Below are positions 58,642-64,000 of a stretch of DNA of 64,000 nt, in pieces. The position numbers were made by a program, and so were the translations under genes. Source of the stretch: Parietaria judaica (lineage: Eukaryota; Streptophyta; Magnoliopsida; Rosales; Urticaceae); assembly GCA_954871525.1 (NCBI GenBank), contig OX940863.1, positions 39,790,501 through 39,854,500 on the forward strand, given 5' to 3'. Position 1 is the first letter of the stretch, and every line of letters begins with the position of its first letter. Under the pieces are notes generated by a model. That model was given only the letters and a program-made list of their open reading frames with translations. It was not told where the DNA came from and ran no database searches.

Positions 58642-60015
58642 TGATACCGGGATAACAAGTGATGATTTTGGCACCTTTAAGCTTAATTTATTGTGAATTT
58701 AAGAGTGTATGTCTTGTATTTTATTATGTTTATTTTAGTTTCTTTTTAGTTTTTAGTTGGTTTAAGAAATTAAGCTCCTTGAATAATTGATGTGTCTAAA
58801 GTGATTAGTTATGGGCAAAATAGGAAGAAATTGTGATAAAACTTTGATTGGCTGATTATTCATGGACCACACATCTTGAATCACTTTGCCACATGTCTCA
58901 ATTAGGTTTTCGGACCACTTTCTTCAATTTTTGGGCATGACACATCATTAGGGCAACATTCTTTGGGAGATTGGAGCCAAGAAAGGAAGCAGCAGCCACC
59001 ACAAGGGAGAAGAGGGGGAAAATACAGAGAAACCACCCCAGAAAACGAGCTAGAAGGAGGATGAAGTTGGGAGAAGATCGGAGCTCATTCCGGTGACCGT
59101 TCAAGGAAGGCGTTTCGCCAGACTGCCGTAGCGATCGCCATAGCAAAGTCTGGGAGCGAAAAATCAGATTTGGAAAGGAGCTTGGAGTGACGATATGAGC
59201 TCCCTTTCTTCATCAACTCTTCATCAAAACCAATAGTCCATTTTCTCACCTTGTGAACATGTTTATGTTATTCATTATAATGTTGGATTGCATTTCATTT
59301 TGTGAGAACATGAGCTAATTTCTTAGCTAGGATTATTTATGGAACTTTAATTTCAAATGTCATCATAATTGTGATTAGTTATTGCTATGCTTATTTCAAT
59401 CTTTTTATCCTTGTGTGATAAACATTACTCTCTATTCTAGGGAAGAACCATCTCTTGATTAGAGTGTTTAGGCTTAGATTAATGACCGAAAGGGTTAATT
59501 TAGCTTGAATACCGCTTGGATTTTATGAGATTCTAGTATAGGAATATATGTGAATCTTGTATAGCTTAGATCAAGTATTGTGGAAAATTGGATTTGCACG
59601 AATAGATGGTATAGGAATATATCTATTGATTCGAACAAATCGTTAGTAGTAGGCGCTCGGAAGAGGTTTGCTCATAAATCAAAAAGCTGAAAGTTGATAT
59701 TCGCCATAGCAATAGCTGTAGCAGTCACATAATATTTCATTTAGACATTGGAATTGAAGGGAAATCGATAATCCTAGTTGCTCGATTAATTTAAAAATCA
59801 ATCTCTATTTTTCCTCGTAATCTTGTTGGTTGCTCACGCTTAATTTACATTATTTTGAATTGATACAAAAAACCAAAAACCCAATTTGATCAATTTTGTA
59901 AAAACTGAATTTTTGAGAAATTAATTGTCGCTAACTTAGTCCTCGTGGAGACGATACTCTATTTATCACTTTATTACTTGAAGCGACTCGTATGCTTGCG
60001 AGATTTTACGCAACA
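58642..60015 (+). repeat. Gypsy-like solo LTR, 1374 bp, perfect GGCCT target duplication
   Basis: TGATACCGGGATAACAAG...TTTTACGCAACA, with GGCCT at 58637-58641 and 60016-60020. The 3' end wording (GTGGAGACGATACTC...CGAGATTTTACGCAACA) is typical of Ty3/Gypsy Athila/Tat-type LTRs, from memory. An 82-codon minus frame inside is not a gene. Confidence 0.88.
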
Positions 60016-60177
60016 GGCCTCTAATCCTTGTTTAAAATATTTTAAAGGATTACCCCACGCGCGTCGCATAACGGACATAAATTAATTGTGTGAGGTTTTT
60101 TTTTTTTTGTAAACCAATCCTCACAGGGGAATACTTAGTTTTTCTGTGTAACCCGAAACCGACTCACCAACAGAAAG

Positions 60178-60304
60178 GCAAAGAGCCTAGCAACGAGAAG
60201 ATGAGTGAGGAGAAGGTCAACGACGACGCGATAAAGAAGACGATGACGGAAAGGAATAAATGCAGCGAAACTAATGCCTCGAGGATCAATGACGGCAGTT
60301 TCTA
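60178..60304 (+). pseudogene. Unknown host coding fragment, right half
   Basis: Continues the frame of 53838-53929: KEPSNEKMSEEKVNDDAIKK, then a charged tail and a TAA stop at 60303. The first 27 bp are a second copy of the unit at 53899-53925 (KGNEPSDEK / KGKEPSNEK), so the LTR landed at the edge of a tandem coding repeat. No known domain. Confidence 0.45.
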
Positions 60305-60369
60305 ATCGTTTATTCTATTTAATAAAGTCTAATAATTAAGGCAATTACGAGGGAATCAAACACAATATT

Positions 60370-60925
60370 AACTGTTCATTTATGAGGACGGAAGAGAATC
60401 TTAGGTGAATGAGCTCTATAAATAACGAGCTTAGAGATGTAAAAAAGGACCGAAAATTCTTTCAATAAAGATAATATTCATACTTCCTAACTCTCGAGCA
60501 CTTTTTCTCTTTTGATCCATTTTCGATTGCGTGATTGAGTTTTAACGGAAAGACCCGAGATCCTAGATAACTTAAAAGCATAATTACACTACCCGTAAAT
60601 CCGTGATTGCTGTGGTAATTTTCTCCCTCAACCATTACGATGAGGTGTATTCTGATCTACACATGTAAAAGTCCCGTGGCGATGTGGTGGACAAGATAGA
60701 GGCTCGAGGCGTAATTAGTTCTCGAGCTTGTGATCCCGAAGACAACAGAGCATGTGACACGCACGGATCCCGTGGAAAAAGTTAGAAAAAGTTATCGGCT
60801 AAAATAACACAAATTTGGTAAAACTACGAAACAGGTGAAGTCTTGAATTCGTGAATTAATCTAGATTATTTATTTAAGGATTTCGCCTCGGGGTAGAGAT
60901 AAAATTATCGAAAAAACCCAACATA
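60370..60925 (+). repeat. LTR-like fragment, plus orientation
   Basis: TATA (CTATAAATAACG, about 60416), leader, end AAAAAACCCAACA. Shares block order with 47191-47809. Start and duplication not found. Confidence 0.45.
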
Positions 60926-60979
60926 TATGTTATAGTTTAAAATTTTATATAAAACTAAGACTTATACTTGTAATTTATT

Positions 60980-61575
60980 ATGTCCTCTGATATTCGAACC
61001 GATCCAACTCCTTCAACCGGTATGAGTGTCCCGTCAGCAGTTTTCACAGAAGAGTGGCTTGTGTTTTGCCCGAGTGTGAGAAAAAGGCTTCGATCTCCTG
61101 TCATGTGGTTTGATGCACCTGAATCAATGATCCAAGTCTTTGATGGTCAGATTTGGACTAGCCGATCGGACGTCAAGCTAGTATGAGCATGAGTATTGGT
61201 AGGCTTATCGACGCTTGGATTTAACACAGGCTCAGACTTTGATCGGGCATCGACCATTCTCACGAGATATTTAAACTCATTTATAAGTCGATTGAAGTCA
61301 TCGACAGTAGGATGAGAGCTCGTAGTAGGCTTTGATGAATCCGTGCAATTTGTTGGTTTGCCGTGTAATTTCCAACATTGGGGTCTCCAATGACCATGAA
61401 TATTGCAATGATCACACCAAGGTCGTCCTCGACGTGGTGTCGAAGAGAATACTACGGGAGTAGCGGATTTGCCCCGAGAAGACATACTTTTAAACAGGAG
61501 CTTATCACTGGAAACAATCGAGGAAAATAATTTTTCTAGTTGCGGGGACACAAGATTATGTGTGGGCACCAACAT
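60980..61575 (-). pseudogene. Copia gag end and protease start (minus), frameshifted
   Basis: Minus-strand frame 61575-61147 carries the CCHC zinc knuckle CDHCNIHGHWRPQCWKLHGKP (complement of about 61370-61430), typical of copia Gag, then a Ser/Thr-rich linker. After a frame change near 61120 it reads IIDSGASNHMTGD, the copia protease motif, and KTADGTLIPVEGVGSV down to 60980, where the element is truncated. Integrase and RT are missing. Confidence 0.8.
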
Positions 61576-61705
61576 AAATTTCTCTTATTTTTCTGTATGT
61601 GGGGACAAAGGTTTTTGTGTGGGCACCAACAGAAATTTTGCCTTTTCTTCTATTGGCTGTGACACAAGAATTCTCGTAGGGACCAACAGAAAGGAAAGAA
61701 AGAAA
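61538..61705. repeat. Three degenerate ~55-60-bp tandem units
   Basis: Repeats of GGGGACACAAG or GGGGACAAAGG followed by TGTGTGGGCACCAACA or close variants, occupying the place where the Gag body would be expected. Confidence 0.75.
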
Positions 61706-62507
61706 GACTTTTCCTTTCTTTCACAGAGCACAAGAAGGTGAGAGAGAGATATTGCATGAGAACCACACCGATGGTTGGGGTCGGAGTTGATTTGACGGAG
61801 ACTAGGGAGCTTACGACGGAATTGAGCTAGGAGATTCAAACAAATCTGAGCTTGGAGAAGCTCGAGATGTTTACTGTGGAAAGCTTTTGGACGAATCTGA
61901 TGGTCGAATCTGGAAGGATGCCGGAGGAGACTCGTCGTCGGAGAGGGATGTGCGAATCTGATGGAGCACAAGAGAACTTTGCGTCTAGAGAATCGCAGAG
62001 ATCGACTTGTGGTTGAGAGCAGCGGATCTGGTTAGGTCGATAGAGATGCTTCGCCGGAGAGGTAGTCGTGACGGAGATCTGGACTTCGATTGAGTTGTTT
62101 TTGCAGGTCTGAGGGAGGTGCTTGTTGAGAGATTCAACGGAGATCGGGGAAGCTTGAATAAAGCTGCGATTTGACTCAGCACTTTTGTCGAACAGTTGGC
62201 GTGCGACTGAGACGACAACCTGGAGATTTCAAATTCGTGATGATGTTCACCGGAGAGATGAAATATCCAGCTGAGAGAGGTCGCGCACTCGCCGGAGATG
62301 GACGTCCGATGGAAGTGCGGCGGTGGCTGATATGACAAGAAGAGATTTGCCGGAGAAGCGTGACGCGATGAGAATGCAGCGGAGAGGAAGGCGTCACCGA
62401 ATAGAATCGGGATAGAAACACCGTCGGAGGAGATGTTGGAGATGCTCGTCGGAGCGACGATCAGAGAGGCAATCGGAGATGGAAGGGACGGTGGAACTTT
62501 CTCTATG
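61706..62507 (-). other. Leader of the minus-strand copia remnant
   Basis: Lies between the primer site and the Gag remnant. Minus-strand ORFs of 128 and 196 codons occur, but the longer one starts inside the LTR and runs through the primer site, so it is not a protein. Confidence 0.55.
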
Positions 62508-62519
62508 ACTCTGATACCA
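62508..62519 (-). other. Primer-binding site (tRNA-iMet type), minus strand
   Basis: The complement reads TGGTATCAGAGT, next to the LTR end (TTCCACA, complement of 62520 onward). Confidence 0.8.
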
Positions 62520-62640
62520 TGTGGAAATATTTGGGAAAGTTGTGTTTTCCATTCATGAATTTGGTATTTACACACTAAGACAAGAAGCTAATAATAACAG
62601 CATGAGTACCATAATGTACAATCTATGATAAACTATACAA
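62520..62640 (-). repeat. 3' end of the LTR of the minus-strand copia remnant
   Basis: Complement of TGTGGAAATATTTGGG onward. The upstream extent of the LTR is not determined. Confidence 0.55.
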
Positions 62641-62823
62641 TATTCAACAAAAGTTAATAATTTATTATTGGGGAGCGAATGAGATTGTAATAATTCATAC
62701 ATTGATTAAATACGACTTTATTGTGAGAAAATTGTAAATGTAGGATGCAAAATCTCACGCGGAAAAACTATAAAAGATTTAGGCAACATGTCGCACTAAC
62801 CGCAGATTATGTGGATTTTCGAA

Positions 62824-63556
62824 TGGCAATTGTAGAGGACGATTTTCACCTCCTTCTTCCAGTCATAAAAATAATCACAAAGAACAAGCTAACAACAATG
62901 ATCAGTGAATATCTTTGATTTGTTATATTTCCGACAAGAGCTCGGTTTCTTTTCATTGAATAGCTGGACAGTTGAAAGAGTAAGTACAAGAGCTTTCTCT
63001 ATTTCTTAAGCCTTTCTCTTTCAGGACTTTCTCTCTTTTCTTACTGATTTCCTCCCTTTTTTGCGAACCCTTACAAACGAGGCTTAACTTGCCTTTTATA
63101 CAGCTTACATTATGCCTTCACACATCTTTCCCGCCCTTTTCCCCTATCTAATCACTAGTTTCTCCAGAGTGATTTGAGGGAAGCGTGGTTAACCCATGCT
63201 TTACGTCATTCTTCGAGCAGACTGTCAGAGTGGGTAGGTAGGCTTCATTAAATGCACATCTCGTCAGTCGTCATTCGGCTCTGCACGCTTCGTCGCCAAT
63301 GCCTCTCGTCGAGTGAGTAGGTGGGCATCATTTAATGCACGTCTCGTCAGCCGTCATTCGGCTCTGCACGCTTCCTCGTCGATGCCTCTCATCGAGTGAG
63401 TGATGGGACGCTTTGTCGCGGGTTAAACCTCCTCGAGGATGTTCCTTGGTTGACCATCGGTCAACGAATCTCCTCGCCCTCCTCTTACGTCGTTTATGGG
63501 AAAAAACGACACGAGTTGTGTTGAGGATGGATTTGACAAAATCCGACCTTAACAGC
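62824..63556 (-). repeat. Partial LTR, sister of 34510-46585
   Basis: Matches 34737-35258 followed directly by 46004-46252: shared GTAGAGGACGATTTTCACC, GAATAGCTGGACAG, GGACGCTT and GATTTGACAAAATCCGACC. TATA complement near 63096. The CGTCATTCGGCTCTGCACG site (two copies, 63269 and 63350) corresponds to the copia insertion point. Both LTR ends are missing. Confidence 0.85.
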
Positions 63557-63804
63557 AATATCAAAATAGAAGCATGTGTGAAGGATTTTGTCCGATGTTT
63601 AAAACGATGTTACAGAGGATGAGGAGGGACCTCCAAAAATACGTAAGAGCGCAAAGAATGGGGTCTCGTCGTCAAGATAATAATTGCTAATTTAATATAA
63701 GTTTGTAGGCCCAAATTAGTCTAAGGCCCATACTTAGAATTGATTGAAATTTGAAACTTTAGAAGAAACGTTTCTTGCTGTCAAAAGAAACGGCTCTTGA
63801 AACA

Positions 63805-64000
63805 ATGTTTCGCAACTCGTCTTCTTCGAGCTCGCTCCTATCCCACAGCACAGACCCCACAAAACCTGGTTAGTTCTTTCCCTCGTCAAGCTCCTCTTCT
63901 TGATTCGATATGCGATCTTGTATATGACTTTCCCTTCTGCTTTAGATTCCGATTCTTGGAGCAAGGCCATGGATGTGAATTTTGCTTCTACTACAGAGTC
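63805..64000 (+). CDS. Probable 5' end of an unknown gene, cut by the window
   Basis: Exon 1 63805-63868 begins MFRNSSSSSSLLSHSTDPTK (Ser-rich). The donor GTTAGT follows at 63869, the acceptor TTTAG ends at 63945, and exon 2 (63946 to the window end) continues in frame as DSDSWSKAMDVNFASTTES. The 77-bp intron is short but normal for plants, and both boundaries are GT/AG. No domain is visible in 39 residues. The minus-strand frame over the same bases is a shadow. Confidence 0.45.

Larger units (their letters stand above)
53930..60172 (+). repeat. Diverged family-A solo LTR, split by two nested solo LTRs
   Basis: Begins TGTTGGACATATTTG and ends CTCACCAACA; GAAAG flanks at 53925-53929 and 60173-60177. 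Own sequence is about 53930-55702, 58439-58641 and 60021-60172 (roughly 2.1 kb). A TATA box (TATAAATAGGGG) near 55437 and U3 blocks match the copia LTR at 35259 at low identity. The remaining DNA within the span is the two nested LTRs. Confidence 0.8.

Noticed and set aside
61985..62575. 196-codon minus-strand ORF
   Set aside because: It starts in an LTR and reads through the primer-binding site, so it is leader DNA of a copia remnant.

Overview
The window reads as eudicot nuclear DNA rich in repeats. Its genes are intron-split, with GT/AG boundaries and plant families (a GDSL esterase/lipase and two calcineurin B-like Ca2+ sensors). Intergenic DNA is AT-rich and packed with plant LTR retrotransposons, solo LTRs, MITEs, hAT and CACTA-type DNA transposons. 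There are no operons, CRISPR arrays or recognisable rRNA or tRNA genes. I cannot name the species.

Genes. Between 10.9 and 30.8 kb there is one small host gene island. A five-exon GDSL esterase/lipase gene (10982-13244, +) lies tail-to-tail with an eight-exon CBL gene (13326-14584, -). A second CBL gene, CBL8-like (26431-30725, -), follows in the same orientation about 12 kb further on. Both CBL genes keep the same eight-exon phase pattern, so they look like dispersed relatives now separated by retroelements. A captured nucleoporin-like first exon sits inside CBL8 intron 2. A broken coding fragment of unknown function is split across 53838-60304 by nested solo LTRs. The 5' end of another gene probably starts at 63805 and runs off the window.

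Mobile elements. 0-8.7 kb: decayed Ty3/Gypsy gag-pro, a TTA-flanked MITE, a composite of three LTR families with a 171-bp tandem repeat, and a gag remnant. 8.9-10.6 kb: a CACTA-like non-coding element. 15.3-25.4 kb: gag debris, a collapsed copia element with both LTRs, solo LTRs and a MITE carrying a gene fragment. 31.5-51.2 kb: a run of solo LTRs, one of them split by a nearly intact 10.74-kb Ty1/copia element (35259-45998) with near-identical LTRs, a perfect 5-bp target duplication, no recognisable gag and a stop codon inside integrase. Three MITEs follow. 51.6-63.6 kb: further repeats, the nested solo-LTR stack and a copia leader-gag-protease remnant.

Nearly everything outside the gene island is transposon-derived. 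The best-supported structural facts are target-site duplications readable directly in the sequence: cattc, gtatt, ataac, catat, cagag, ggcct and gaaag for LTRs; atcgatga and catataat for hAT; ttcttaaaa for a MULE-type MITE; TTA for a Harbinger-type MITE. Family names of protein-coding parts rest on motif recognition, not on a database search. I see no candidate for a wholly new biological system; the unusual items are architectural.
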